A stretch of 64,000 bases of DNA from Fusarium oxysporum f. sp. lycopersici 4287 (Eukaryota; Ascomycota; Sordariomycetes; Hypocreales; Nectriaceae): positions 1,785,815 through 1,849,814 of the forward strand of contig NC_030994.1 of the NCBI RefSeq assembly GCF_000149955.1. The letters run 5' to 3'. The notes under the pieces were generated by a model. It saw nothing but the letters and a program-made list of their open reading frames with translations, did not search any database and had not been told where the DNA came from. Made by a program: the position numbers and the translations under genes. Numbering within the stretch: position 1 is the stretch's first letter; every line of letters starts with the position of its first letter. Of the stretch, positions 46,782-59,500 are shown in pieces.

Positions 46782-48016
46782 ATGCCCAACAGTATCTTTG
46801 GTGCCTGGCAGGCGAAGCTCAAGAAAAGGATCCCACCTCAGCCTCAGCATCCGCTTCCGTTCCCTGAGCTTGTCAAGCCTCACAACAAGATTAGCAGCTA
46901 GAGACTGCCACTGAATCGCCGCAGGGCTCGTCTCGATAGATCTGAGGAAATCGATTTTGATGGACCTAGCGAGAATACGTCAACACGGCGCAGAAGCCAG
47001 AGATCAAATTCTCAGAATTCGTCGTATTCTCATCTTGCGCGTTGGTTGAAACCGAAACGACGAAAGACAGCTTCCTCTTCAACAAATTTGGAGAAATTGT
47101 CAGTATCTGAAGTCCCAGGAGTTCCTCATCTCCTTAGCACAGGTGGGTGGGCTAATAAGTACTCGCTTGCGGCGTATCTGACTATATTCTAGTGGAAGAT
47201 CTTTCTTATCACCAACCGAGCCTCAGCAGCGCATTCCAATACTCCAGAGAAAGATGGACTCGCAATGGGAGTTTCTCGAGTAACCATTCAGTGTTTCCAA
47301 TTGGGTCACGCATTCATATCTCCGAATTATCCAAGCCGTTCCTGAAGGACTCTGAATTCGCGCCCCCTTCACCAGTCATCGACAAAGGTCCACCTCAGCT
47401 AGATCCTCTTCCTGACATGTCTAGCTGTAGCCTGGAAAGATCATCTACTTTACGAGCTTGCATAGAAGCGGCACCGGATGATAAGCGTCTGGAAGACAAA
47501 TCGCCGCGCTCCACTACTAAGCGTGAACGCATCACAACTCGTCCCAAGGTCTCGGCAGCACTTACATCACAACCGGTAGGGCGGAAGACACTATCTATCA
47601 CCAGGCCCTCGTCCTCTTGCGATTTAGTCGCTCCTGCGACAATAGTCGGCTCACTTCGTCGTTTTAACAAATCTGGAGGCTATAGCCACCCGCAAAGAGG
47701 TCAGATTCCGTCAAACTGGACTCAGGGTAATTCCGGCATATTACTGTCTATGCAAGATGATTCCATGCAAGAACCTGGCCAATGCTCGCCATCGCGGTGG
47801 ACCTCGGCCACCACGATTCAACTACCCACAAATTTACTCAAAAGTTCGTACTTGGCTGTCAAAGAAGGCGAGAAACCGTCAGCCATACATTCATCAACGT
47901 CGAATACGCAATCGCAGCTCTCAGATCGATCATCCAGCCAAGGCAGCAGGTCAATATATCGTACCGTGGCCTCGAATCTCTATCTTGATTCGTTGTCTCA
48001 ATTCGAACTTAAGTGA
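46782..48016 (+). CDS. Ser/Arg-rich orphan protein with an in-frame TAG at 46899-46901
   Basis: Two exons, 46782-47142 and 47193-48016, joined by a 50-nt phase-1 intron (GTGGGT...TTCTAG). The frame would encode 394 codons. It opens MPNSIFGAWQAKLKKRIPP, has a basic Arg/Ser region (STRRRRSQRSNSQ), then a long Ser/Pro-rich disordered part (DLSYHQPSLSSAFQYSRE onward) ending in a Leu/Phe-containing tail. I see no domain and do not recognise it. Codon 40 is TAG, yet coding character continues in the same frame to the intron and beyond, with no ATG soon after the stop. An intron at 46859-46924 (66 nt, GTTCCC...CCGCAG) would remove the stop in frame, but its donor is poor. Otherwise this is a nonsense allele or a UAG corrected in mRNA. 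It converges on the PPR gene. Confidence 0.5.
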
Positions 48017-48532
48017 TGTTACTGGGCTTGATGGGGGTATTTTATTGTTTAAGCTGGACCTAACAAGTAGTTTATAAAGCTGGCTATAGAGTAGAAGGTA
48101 GTCAACTAGTAGCAGAGACTCCCTTTTTTTTACCTATTCCTAACCGAGATTAAAATAAAGCAGAATGGATAGTCATGGTAAAACAACCTTCCATACTCAA
48201 GCTTGTGATGGCCTGGATGATAGATATGACAAATATTCAACAGGACCAAGGCTTCAATTGTGTAAGTGAGGTATTGTATATGCAGAGAAGTGCCATCGCC
48301 CAACAAAACGCCGCCATATGCTCTATCAGTACACCCTCGCATTCTTTTTTGCGTCTAAATCGTACATACATCAGTTTAGTTTTACACAAGCTTTTCCCAT
48401 TGAAAGCTCTTATTCATGGACCCAAGCACAATTCGATGCTCCAATGTACAGGAGCCTCAACGCCGCGGTTTGTCAAAACGGCGAGTGGGTTTCCTGTAGC
48501 AGCCACGGATACGGCTCGACTTCAGCATTTTG
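48017..48532. other. Intergenic, convergent 3' ends
   Basis: 3' flanks of the Ser-rich orphan and the PPR-type gene. Nothing else is seen. Confidence 0.55.
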
Positions 48533-50834
48533 TTATCGAAACTTCCTGTCGTCACGAATGGCGTTCCAGTTAGGCTTGGGGCCCGGATAGCCACCATAAA
48601 CGGGTTGCCTCACCGGCCGCGTGCCGCCTTTCCGCTTGCGCAGGTCTTGCTCTGGTATTCGCCTTCCAGGTGGCGACTGGCTGTTTTTAGGGTAGATTTT
48701 GTACGAGTGGGGGGCGGGCCTTGGAGGCTTTGATTCGAACCTTGAGCTTTCGTCGCGTCGATAGCCATCACCTGGGCCATTATCACGATGCAACCTCCCT
48801 TGGTCTGTCTGCTTTGGGGATCGGGGCTTTCCTGCTTGAGTGGTGTCCCAAAAGTTGACCATATTCATGGCCTCATTGTGTGCGGACATATCTTCCTCGG
48901 CTGTGCCACGACCCTTCGTCTTGCGCAAGTTGGGTTCCGTTTCCTCCCGGTTGGCATAGAAGGCCTGGATCTCGCGGTTGATGCGTCCCCCGACAGGGCG
49001 TATTTCCTTGAGGTCTTCCTCAGGGAGCATCTCCTGCTGAATGACCTTGTTGAATGATCCATACATGATGCGTGCGAGAGCAATTACCTCGCGTTGATCA
49101 TTGTAAAGAGCCTTCTTTTGTTCCTTCGTCACAGCTTTAACTCGTTCGAAATAGTGATCGTGTAGTTTGCGGTAGGGCACCCACAGACGATCAAGCGCGT
49201 CGGTGATCTGGACGCCATAGGCACGTTTGGCACCAGGCACGTCCCCTTCTCTAGCACGAGCACGCAAGTGATAGTGCGTAGACTGAGAAACGTTGAGGTA
49301 CAGGCGCATGAGATGAGCGTCGGGCACCTCTAGGTGGTTCATCATGCTATCGAGCGCGCGGTCGGCATTCTTGATGACATTTGGGTTGATGTTATCACGA
49401 ACACATGTTTCAAAGGCTATACGATAGAAGTCTGGTCCAGCGATACTCGCTGGTATTATGTCCAGAATCTCAGTAGCATGACCGCTTGCTTTGGCTTGCT
49501 TGAGAATGCTAAAGAGGCGCAGCCAGCAATCCCGGTCAGGCTCGAGATTATATTGGCGAAGAATGAAATTCCAGTATTTGATGCCCAGGCTGTTGAGCTT
49601 CGTCTGCAACACAACCTTCAGGATTAGAGACAAAGTATTGTTCCCAGGACTGGTAAAGACACCATTTTTATCCTTCTTAACCACTTGACCGGTGTGAGGA
49701 TTTGTCTTGCGAGCTTCCTCAGCTGACATTTTTTTGACTTTGGACAAATTGGGTATGTTCATTGTCTGTTCAATGAGATCAAGGACCTCCTTCTTCTCGT
49801 TGGTGTCGCTTGATATGATCATCATACGACCCATTGAGCAGACGAGCTCCTCGTCGATGATCAGACGTCCTTGCCTCCATTTACTCATGACTTCTGACCA
49901 GATGGATTTGGCGCGCTGAAAACCATTTTTGAGATTGAACTCCTTCTGTTCAGGCGTCAAGTTTTCCAAGCCATCAAGCGTGTTGAATCGTATAGCATTG
50001 AGAACGGTAGTATAGGTGTAGGAAGTCGGAGCTCGAGTTGACTCGTTGAGAGTGTCGACGATGGAGAACATGGAGTCCAGGTCGCCCGCTCGGTTGCACA
50101 CGCTGAGCACAGCATTCAGATGAGTGCTGTTTGGTTCTAGGCGAGAGTCCTTGAAAAGGGCGTTATAGTGCTTTACAGCCTCGAAGACGGCGGTTTTAGG
50201 GTGTTTCGACTTGGCAAGACCACGGAACAGGGTTGTGTAGGTTTGCGCATTGGGGAATTGTGCGCGCTTTTTCATCTTCAGATAATGTCAGTATCACAGA
50301 TGAGAGAAGAACCCGAGGACTATATCTCAAGCCTACCTCGTTGAATAGCTTGATCGCTGCCTTGACTTGTTGCTGGTCGAGCAGATATTCCAGTAGTAAA
50401 TTCCATGGCACGACCAATTGCATATCTTTACTGCCTTTTTGAACCAAAAGATGGGCTTCATCGAATTTCTTTGCTTCAAGCGCTCTTCTGACATATTCTG
50501 CAACTTTCCAAGGGTCATTGTTCAGATATTGTAACTCCTTGTTGACTGCCCGTTCCATTTTAAGGGTTTCCTTCTTTTTCCATATTGCTTCGTCGGCTGG
50601 TGCATCGAGGCTTTTTGGAGCATCTTTCGTGATAGCATCAGCTATAGAGCTTGCGTCTTGAGCTGTAGTCGTCACCTCGGTAGTCGGTGTCGTCGTAGAG
50701 TTGAACATGCGCTGTGAGTGTTGAAACGAACGGGTTTGGAAAGCAGAAGCAGGCCGAATTTCTAGTCTCTGCCGCGGTGCGAGCTGCAGAGCTCTCCGAA
50801 GGCACGCGCCTCCGTGCAATAACCTATCAGCCAT
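48533..50834 (-). CDS. Mitochondrial pentatricopeptide-repeat-type protein, 746 aa
   Basis: Two exons: 50337-50834 and 48533-50275, with a 61-nt phase-0 intron (GTAGGC...TGAAG, CTGAC branch). The start MADRLLHGGACLRRALQL is followed by Arg-rich, acid-poor sequence to about residue 45 (RPASAFQTRSFQHSQR), a likely mitochondrial presequence. The body is made of helical repeats of PPR type: FDEAHLLVQKGS, PNAQTYTTLFRGLAKS, PNSTHLNAVLSVCNRAGDL and TSYTYTTVLNAI. The C-terminal 120 residues are basic and disordered with RGG-like ends. Such proteins bind mitochondrial RNA in splicing, stability or translation (compare fungal Ccm1-like factors or the mitoribosomal PTCD3 group). The exact orthology is not resolved here. 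It is head to head with the RRM gene, 464 bp away. Confidence 0.8.
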
Positions 50835-51298
50835 GGGAGAGTTGCTGCTTGAGTACCTAGGTTGATCACGGAATTCCAGATATACCCAAGTTAGAGCTGG
50901 AGAGAATGGATCCGTCCGTAGGTGCACCAAAAAAATCTCTTATCTTATCAGCTGAGCGAGGAGCGTTGCATGAGATGCGCTTAACTTTGCCGCGCTTGAG
51001 GTACCTAATGCATGTACATTCTGTAATTGCCATAGAGCCACCCCCTTCCCCTGCAGGTCGCTAACAACTCTCTCCCATTTCTAATTGGAGACGCGCTTCG
51101 CGGTCGCAGTCCAGTCTAGTCCAGTCCAGTCCAGTCGAGCCAACGTTTCTTTTCTTTTAACCTTTATAGGGACGAGACAAAACAAGCGAATTGTTTGATC
51201 CTCCAAGTATCATCAGTCATCCCTTGTCCTTCTAAACTCATCTTACTATACTCATCGATTTCTGCCGTATACCGATTTTCTTTCATACCACCTCAATC
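50835..51298. promoter_or_regulatory. Bidirectional promoter region, PPR gene / RRM gene
   Basis: A 464-bp head-to-head space. It contains a short AGTCC tandem array (51108-51136) and a TGAGGTACCTAA motif near 50998. The right part is pyrimidine-rich, like a leader. Confidence 0.45.
51108..51136. repeat. AGTCC pentamer tandem repeat
   Basis: Five to six near-perfect AGTCC units lie in the promoter/leader of the RRM gene, about 165-190 bases before its ATG. Confidence 0.8.
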
Positions 51299-52393
51299 AT
51301 GGCCAAGGTTGCTACAGATTTCGAAAAGATCATCAACGAGGGTAAGCAACTATCAATTTTTCCAAGTCCCTCATGTTCTTCCCTAACATCGTTTTTCAGG
51401 GCGTGAGCGAAAGAAGAACGAAGCCCTTGCCGATCGCATCTTCTCAAAGAACCGTCGCCAAAGCGCCCCCTCCAAGCTCAAGTCCGCCCCCGGCCAATCG
51501 CTAGCAAGCCGTGTCGGCGTCAAGAAGGTAGCTACAGCAAAAGACAGGAAGCGATTAGTTGAAGCCAACATGTACAGCAGCGAACTTCCACCATCGGCAC
51601 CCGCTCGACCCAGCCTGCGCCTGGCAATGTCAACGGAGAATGGACACACGATCTGCATCACTCTGTCTCAGGCGACCTAAGCTCCCGCATCTCAGCTCCC
51701 AATGCTGCTCATAAGAGAGCCAACAACCGCCGCGCTGCTCGTCTCTCCGCTGCCGTGGATCGCATGGACACTTCTGGCGATGCGCCACAACAAGTCAACA
51801 TCGTGAAAGGCAAGGGCAGCGCTGGCAATGGCATGGGAATGACAATTCGGGGTCTCGCAGGTCCCTTCACTATTCTGGCACAAAACTTTGCCCCTGGCAC
51901 CACAGCCGCTGATATCGAGAGCGCTATGACTCCCATCGGAGGCGAGATTCTGAGCTGTCGCATTGTCAAATCAAACCCATTCCTCCTCTTCGAGCTAGCC
52001 TTTGCATCGCGCGAGGGTGGTGAGCGAGTAATCGAGACCTTCAACGATAAGACTGTGAGTCCATCGGGACCAATTTCCATTCAGAACTCTTGCTAAAACT
52101 TGTTACAGGCCGATGGTAGAATCATCAAGGTCTACCCTAAGCTAGGAGCCCCTTCAAGCAATACCATTACGTCCAGCAATGCGCCAAGAAACGCCCCAAG
52201 CGGTCCCCGTGGCACCCGCGGAAACAAGCCTAACGCTAACGACAACTTTGTTGATGGCTCAATGGGTTTCCCTGATTTAATGGACACCACTACCACAAAC
52301 GGCTCATCAAGGAACAACCAGTTGTACAGCGATAAAATCGTGGGCGGCAACCGACGAGGCCGAGGTGGTCAAAGAGGTCGCGGTGGGCGATGA
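51299..52393 (+). CDS. RRM/RGG nucleic-acid-binding protein, ALY/Yra1-like, about 309 aa
   Basis: Four exons: 51299-51341, 51400-51527, 51581-52054 and 52109-52393. The N-terminus (MAKVATDFEKIINEG, RERKKNEALADRIFSKNRR) is basic. A conserved-looking linker follows (NGEWTHDLHHSVSGDLSSRI, then KRANNRRAARLSAAVDRMD). One RRM-like fold spans about residues 165-250: FTILAQNFAPGTTAADIES as beta1-alpha1, LLFELAFASREGGERVIETF as beta3-alpha2, GRIIKVYPKL as beta4. The C-terminus is Asn/Gly-rich and ends in RGRGGQRGRGG. This layout (basic N-terminus, central RRM, RGG tail) resembles export adaptors of the ALY/REF/Yra1 group, but I cannot prove orthology. The second intron ends in a NAGNAG tandem acceptor (ACAGCAG, 51575-51580), allowing products that differ by one Gln. 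Confidence 0.75.
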
Positions 52394-53599
52394 TGAACTA
52401 TCGCCTATCTCTTGTTTTTCCTTTATTGCATTTGACGATTACTTCGCAACCTTTGTTGGGACATGGTCTCTAGAGAACAGACTGGGAGGTACCTATCAGC
52501 ATTAAAATAGCCGGGCAATTTCATGGTGAACCACAACAAGGGGAGCAGTGGGTGTACGAAATTTTGGGCTGGGCGTTCGGGGTTCACGTGTCCAAAATGG
52601 GCTATTAAAGCTAATCATTTCATTTTTCTCTCTTTATACTTCGGGTACCCCTAAAAATGGATACCAGTTACGACCATGTGGAAGCAGCTCACTGTCCCAG
52701 CTCCCGACAATGGTATCACTTGAGGATGGAGAACCATTCGCATTCATCAGGGGTAATTCATGATTTTATACCTCGATTCGTCCGCGCAGAAATGACCCCT
52801 TTGAAGCCGCCCAAACCCAAATAATACCAATACAACTACAAAATGGGAATTGTAACCCAAGAACCTTACCCATGATATGCCAAACGCGGTCCCTCCGTCA
52901 TCATACACCAAGAAGTCGAGACAAGAATAACAATATCTACAGCCAGGCTACAATAGGCATGAATCATATTCAGCCGAGATTTGGCAACTCTGCACCATGT
53001 TGAATTCCTGACCAGAAACCCCGTCCCTCCAAGAGCTATACTGACAACAGGAAAAATAACGAGAAAAAAAAAGAACGCAGCCCCTAGAGTAAACCCAAAA
53101 CTTCCGCGGCCGTTTCTGAGGCGTGCCTCATCGTGTCGAGACAAAGAAATCCTGTAAACAAACACCACCCCTTTCATCATGGATCTGTGTAATTTGGCCC
53201 AACCTATTCCTGTGCTAAATGCTTGTAGCATTGTAATCGAGTCTGAATATCATTCCTTCGAGTTCGTTGAGACCTTGACGCTGAAGTTCCCTTTCCCTGG
53301 CTATGAAAAGGAGCCACGCCTCCTCTTTAACCAATTCTGACAAAGTCGACTGGATAGTTCCGAGCACGCACATATGGCATGGGACGTCTCTTGCCTCGTT
53401 GGCGCATGGGTTTCGAAGGGAGGACGGACTTCTAGTACATTAGAACCACCATGGAGTTTTGCTTCGTTACCAACCATGAACTCCGGCCTATTGCACGCTA
53501 TTACGCAGAGACCTCGGCGGCAGGGCTTCGTTTATCGAGTGAAGTCGCTCGCATCACAGATTGGCGCGGACATCTGGTCCCTTGTTAGGTTAGGCCACT
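52394..53599. other. Intergenic, convergent 3' ends of the RRM gene and YAK1
   Basis: 1.2 kb with no convincing gene. A minus-strand frame at 52866-53231 has two hydrophobic stretches but lacks an upstream leader or recognisable family, and probably falls in the YAK1 3' flank. Confidence 0.5.
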
Positions 53600-56533
53600 T
53601 CAATGCCAGGTGTTCTGGTTTCCCATAAAACCTTCTTCCAGAGTGCGCTCCTCCAAATTGCGGATAAAGTCCCTGTTGCCTCGGCCACCCTGTTGCACGC
53701 GGCTACCTCTTCGACCTGCTGCCGTTCGGTTATCGATGCTGCCAGATGCCATACTTTCTCCAGTGGGTGGGTAGTACGCCGGACTAGGCTGTAGACGAAT
53801 CGGCTGACTGGGGTCGAGATGGCTAGCTACTCGTTGGATGGCAGCGGGGATACCGCTCTGTTGCTGCTCCATGGTTGAAGCCCGTTGACGTGCTGGCCTC
53901 ATACCACCTTGTTGATGCTGATACATGTTGGGCTGGGGCATTTGTGCATATTGCCCCTGAGGCATCTGCTGGGGCGGTTGGGACATAACCATTTGTCCAT
54001 ACTGCCCGTGTTGTTGTTGTTGGCCGTATGCCGAAGGCATGTTGGCGTGGTTGCCTCCGGGAGAATACATTGAGTTGTTGCCGTACATCTGCGGTTGCGT
54101 ATGGCCTTGAGGCGCGTACTGATTGGCATAAGGGGTAGGGGCAGCTGAAGCAGCCTGTTGTTGCGCTTGGTGTTGAGCTTGGTGTTGAGCTGCTGCCGCT
54201 TGAGCCCGCTGCTTGCTAAGTGCTTCGGCCTGTTGCTGTTGTTGGGTGCCAGGTGCTGGAGACCTATTCAGCGAGCTAGACTTGAGATTCATCGGTGGTA
54301 TAAAAGGCCCAGTAAACTTCTGTTGAGTGATGAACGGATGAAGTTTGGCTTGCTGGGGAGACCATCTCTCGAGAGGGTTGATTGTAAGAAGGCCGCGGAC
54401 AAAGTCAATGAACGCGATGCGGTTGTTCATTTCTATCACGGTTAGTATGAGCACACATGATATTCCTACCAGTTCGGATCTTACCTCTATCTATCTCGCT
54501 CTGCTTCATGTTCTTCCTAGGCATGGGGTAGGACTTGATAATCTCGGGAAGGGTGTTGGCCTGGAAGTACTTCTTGCTAGGCTGTTCCTTGGTGCCACGT
54601 TCTCGGGCATATTGTTCCATGGGTTTAAGCTGGTATGTCCGTCGTCCGAACTCATCTTGTCGCTTTTCGAAAAAGTCGCCCGCCTGCTTCCCCATCTCGA
54701 TCATCCAGTTCGGGGGGTTACCCAACATTTCAACGATTCGCGAGACCTGGTTATACTCAGAAGATCCTGGAAACAAGGGAAGTCCCAGGAACAGTTCCAC
54801 CACAATGCATCCAAGGGACCACATATCGATGGCCGAAGAATAGGGAAGACCAAGTAAAACCTCGGGAGATCTGTAAAATCGAGATTGAATATAAGTATAC
54901 ACTGTTTGTCGCTCGTCGCAGGCTGAACCGAAATCAATAATCTTGATGATGGGGCTTTCGAGATTCTTGAGAAGAATATTTTCAGGCTTCAAATCGCAAT
55001 GTATCAGGCGAGCCTTATTAAGTAGTGCGAGACCGTTAAGGAGCTGTTGAGCGAACACGCGAACCAAAGTAGTGCTGAGTCCTCTGAACTGGTTCTGCTT
55101 GATAAGCTCGTAAAGATTGACGCTAAGGAGCTCAAAAACCAAGCAAAGATGTTGGCGGTGAATGAAAGTGTCTTTAAGTCGCAACAAATGATGGTCGTCG
55201 TTCTTGTCAAGCTTCGTGTTGAGCTACTCCTTGTTAGTGCGGACCTTGAAGTATGGAATTGATGATCGTACCAAATCAAGGACCGAAACCTCCATCATGC
55301 TCTGATTGAAGTAGGCAGTACGATTCTTGATGACCTTGACAGCCACTACTTCCTGCGTCTTGAGGTTCTGACATTTCACGACTTGACCAAAAGTACCCTG
55401 CCCCAAGACGTCCAGAATAAGGTAACGGTTTCTAAGAATATATTAGAATTATAAGCAACAAACTTCAGTTTTACACAACATACTTGTGGCCGGCCTCTTC
55501 AGATCCAAGAATGTCGTTCACGTAGAGGATGTAGTCACTGTCTTCGTTGTCATAGCCATCGTTCTTGGTACCCTTGCTAGGCTTGGTCAAGACTCTGCGA
55601 GGATTGCGCGACGACTCATACTTGAAGCTAGGGTTACAGATGCGATAAGTAGCAGGCAGTTGAACAGTAAGAGCTTGAAGAGGCTGATCATATCGTGAGC
55701 AAAAGTGTGTCAAAAGCTGTAGAGGCTTGAAAACATACGCTGATAAAACCGCCTTCAGGGTTGGCGCGACGGAACGGAGGCTGTGAATTGACCTTGGGTT
55801 GCAGATCTGCGGGCGAGGAGAGTTGCTTGAACTCGGGAACTGGGCCCCTGGTCACTTGCTGGGGCACAGGCCGTCGAGGAGACTTGGGGTCCAGGTTAAA
55901 AGCAGCATCGAGATTGCCGACAGCGGAAGAGGGATAATTTTCCTGGTGACTGGCGGACGCGTAAGGGTTGATAGGAGGAAGATGCTGGCCTTGCTGGTGT
56001 TGGCGGGCGCCGGGGAAATATGGCGATTGAGAATAATCAGGCTGGCGTGTAGGCGACTGTCGCTGGGAGGTCGGGCTTGTGAATTGGCTGTTTGAAGACG
56101 ACTTGGGCGCGTAAGGTGAAGTGGGGGACAGGGCCTCCATGGGCGAGTATCGTTGAGCGACGGAAGACTCTTGAGGTGAGTGAAGGTTGACGGGGCGGCT
56201 GCCCGACATGTGAGCTTGATGAAGGGGCCTCATGGGGTACTTGATACCAGCATGAGCATCATGAGCATCGTGCATAGCGACGTCACCGTTGCCGTCGCGC
56301 ATCTGCGAAGGTGAGATTGGAGAGGCGGCCGAGTTGGGGTTACCAACGGGAGCAGAAGCAGGCGGAGCAGCAGCAGAATGGACGGGGGCGCCGCCGTGGA
56401 ACTGGTCGTATTTGTATCCGCCTTGAGGCGGGGGCTGGTTGGTGTAGTCTCGAGGGGCTTGGGTATTGCCGTTGTGTCGTCTCGAGGAGCCAGGCGAGTT
56501 CGCGGAGGGATATTGCTGCCACTGAGGATCCAT
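53600..56533 (-). CDS. YAK1: DYRK-family dual-specificity kinase Yak1, 908 aa
   Basis: Growth and stress kinase acting opposite PKA/TOR signalling in yeasts. Five exons: 55739-56533, 55484-55683, 55272-55431, 54485-55223 and 53600-54432 (introns 48-55 nt). The start is the ATG of MDPQWQQYPSANSPGSSRR. Residues 1-265 are disordered, Ser/Pro/Gln-rich, with many SP sites. Kinase domain from about 333 to 665: Gly loop GQGTFGQVVK, VAVKVIK lysine, catalytic HCDLKPEN (460-467; the Cys in place of Arg is the DYRK/Yak pattern), DFG (482-484), and the YTY activation loop (494-496) that DYRKs autophosphorylate. The C-terminal 230 residues are Gln/Ala- and Gln/Met/Pro-rich, ending RNLEERTLEEGFMGNQNTWH. 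It is complete and intact. Confidence 0.95.
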
Positions 56534-59500
56534 TGCGCTGACTGACTGCTGCGGAAGCTGAATCAAGCAGCTTAGGGCGACAGCGTCAGTTTGATCGCCG
56601 CGATTAAGTAGAGGCGGTCGGTGGTCAGCAGTGAAATCGTTGTTGTTGTGGTGGTTGTCGCGAGTGGGGATGCGTAATGCGTGGTTATCGGGCGTAGACG
56701 ATGATGTCGACGGTCGATGAGATCCCAGCGACGGGGGGAGGATGAAGGATGGGAGTGAGAAAAATGAGAGTAAGAGGAGAAGGGTCTGGATGGTGTAGTG
56801 TAGCGTCGAGTTGCTAGCTGCTAGCTACAATCCAATGCAGAGAGAGCACAGAGAAAATGGATGGGATGTGATGGTTGGCTGGCAGCTGGTTGCTGGTTGC
56901 TGGTTGGGCCGGGTGCAGTGTGGTCGCTCGCCAAGTTGGAGATGGATCGAGTTGGGTCTCGTCGCGCAGGTCCTGTCCTGTAAGAACGGGTTAGGCAATA
57001 TTGCGGTAGAACGGACTAACCCAGGCCGTCCTAATAGAACTAACAACAGCTACAGCGTGCGTATTGAGAAGGAGCAACAATGGGCACGCCAGGCTCTCAG
57101 AATATCGTACCGTCGCCTCGTACCGTACCGTAAAGAGAGATGAGGGGGCGGGAGGATGGATTGGGCCGACAGTGGAGGCCCAAGCCAAGGCCCGGGGGTT
57201 GGATATGGGCAGTCAGGTCAAGCAAAACAAGATCAGGTAAAGTATCTGTAGATGGTAGGTATTGGTTCGGTAGAGGACTCAAGCGTTGAAGCGAGAATTA
57301 AGAGGGTAAGGAAAATGAGGAGGAAGTTTGCTGTATAGGAAGGGATGCTCTAGATTCTAGTCTTCAGAGCGTTGATGAATGAAGCCATTCATTATATGGA
57401 TGGTGAGTTGATGTGGGAGGGAGGTTGAGATCTCGTTGGTGCAGATACTGACTGTCTGTAGATGGATGCCAGAGGAAGAAGAGAGGGCAAGAGTCAAGAA
57501 GGTTGATATCACCTCAATTACCTTAGATTGCAATAAGCCCACCTGCCTCAGCGAGATATAATTAAATTCCATTACCTACCTATCTTCTCAATTGCAAGTC
57601 AATTAGAATTCAGCGCATTTTACCAACACATAAAAGCTAGTTATATCAACGCTTTAATTGCGTATGATTTAACTTTCATGCTGTTGTCCTTCGTTGCTCA
57701 CGTCAACACGAGTTACGAGCCGAGTTCAGACGTTGAAACATCTGCAGCAACGATATATGCATCAAGTATCAGCAACTTAACGCTATGGACACAAAACTTT
57801 CGTTGCAGCAAAATAAAGTAACCAACAGCTGAACGTTACGCAATTACATTGGACCAAGTAAATGCATGTAGAAATCTTCTTGGTCTTGACTCCTCACTCG
57901 GCTCTTCCCAGCTAACAGCAAAAAGTCAAAAAGAAGCCCACCACTGTAACCACTACATCAGGTGCCTACTGAAGGCCGTAGGTACACGAGCAAAACAGAA
58001 ACGTGCGAGATTTGCGGCGCTTTAGGCTTGTTTCCCAGTCTGCTCTACTACCCTGCCACAACAACAAGGGGGTACGCCGCAGTGGACAGGTTGTGATGAT
58101 CCCCCTCTATCAACTGTCAAATCACCACTGACTTTTACTCAACGATGCACATATTCTGCCTTTCCACGCGCAATCAGAGTCGATCCGATTTACAACGTGG
58201 CAAAACAAGGGTAATTTTTAACAGTACATACAGTATCTTGTTGCCTCTGGTCAGCGGGGTCATTATCAGCCCTTCCCGGCTATCCTCTGCTACTATGTAC
58301 GCGCGCACCAGAATTTGGCTTATGACTCTGCCTCTGACATGAGCGACACACAACACATACACCCCGGAAATTACCATTCATTGATCGATACCTCCCTCAG
58401 TCGGTCAGCTTACGATCTCAATTTCCCAATACAAATCTATTATCATTGGCATTATCCTTAACTTGCCTACCTAGGTATGCTGTCATCATCAACATGGGTT
58501 CTCTCATAATCTACAGCCCAATAGGTATTACTACCCATGCCATAGACGTTAGCCAATTAACCCACCATGTTAAAAATGACGTCCTTTTCAGGGTCCTGAG
58601 GAGTTACCACGGAATAAAAATCAAGTTTCACATTCTAAACGGCTCCCGGCCCTTCTCACCGTATCTGGTAGGACAAGACGGTAGCCTGTAGGTATCAAAC
58701 CCCAGAGCCTCTTCTGCCCCGTTTATTTCGTTGGCGTTTCATGAGCTTGCCATCCCATCTGTCCATCCATCCAATCTGAACCTACGTGGCTCCTGCGTCT
58801 ATTTACACATTTACTGGGGTTCACTGGTGCCAAATATCTAACACGTAGGCCTGTTGCTATGCCAATTCACATGTAGAAACCTCACTTCTCAGCTTGGGCA
58901 TCATTATCGAGATGGAAACTTTGAAGACTGGCAACATCTCGGCAGAACGGTTCGATTGTGGTGTCACCCTACGCCATTATCCAATTGATCAGAGAAAGGC
59001 CGAGGGTTCCACGACCGATAGTCAAGTGAGATTGTCTTGTTGTTTTATTCATCCGTTTCATCAACTGCCGCCGTCTTGTCGCCTAATTTTCTTCGAGAGA
59101 ATCCTATGCACCTCGAGCAACATCCGCCAACGACCCCCAACCTGCGTGTCTCCGACATCTTCCACTTCCTCACCTTTTATCATCAATCTTACAGAGTCGT
59201 CAAGTCGTCGTTCCATCATATCGTGTGCGAGAAGTATTAATGAAAAAGGAGAAAGAAGAAAAATGTCCCGTTAAGAAAGAAAAAGGTCGCCGCTAAATAC
59301 ATAGGTGAGAATCCACGGAATGGAACTGCCACCCCCTTCGCCAGCCATTGAAATATCAATCAGATGCTCCATGAGACACAAGAATGGATGAAACGCTCAT
59401 GACGTCGTCAGATAGGGAAAATTAAAGTGCCAGACTGGCTCCTGACTTAATGCAACAAAGTCAAGGTGAAGAAATGTTGGTGGTATCCTAGAATTAGCGC

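Noticed and set aside
46872..46924. 53-nt intron (GTCAAG...CCGCAG) to remove the TAG at 46899
   Set aside because: Its length is not a multiple of three, and joining leads at once to another stop.
52866..53231. 121-codon minus-strand frame with hydrophobic stretches, possible membrane protein
   Set aside because: The hydrophobic run comes from an A-rich tract read backwards (poly-Phe). It has no homology-like features and lies in the 3' flank of YAK1.
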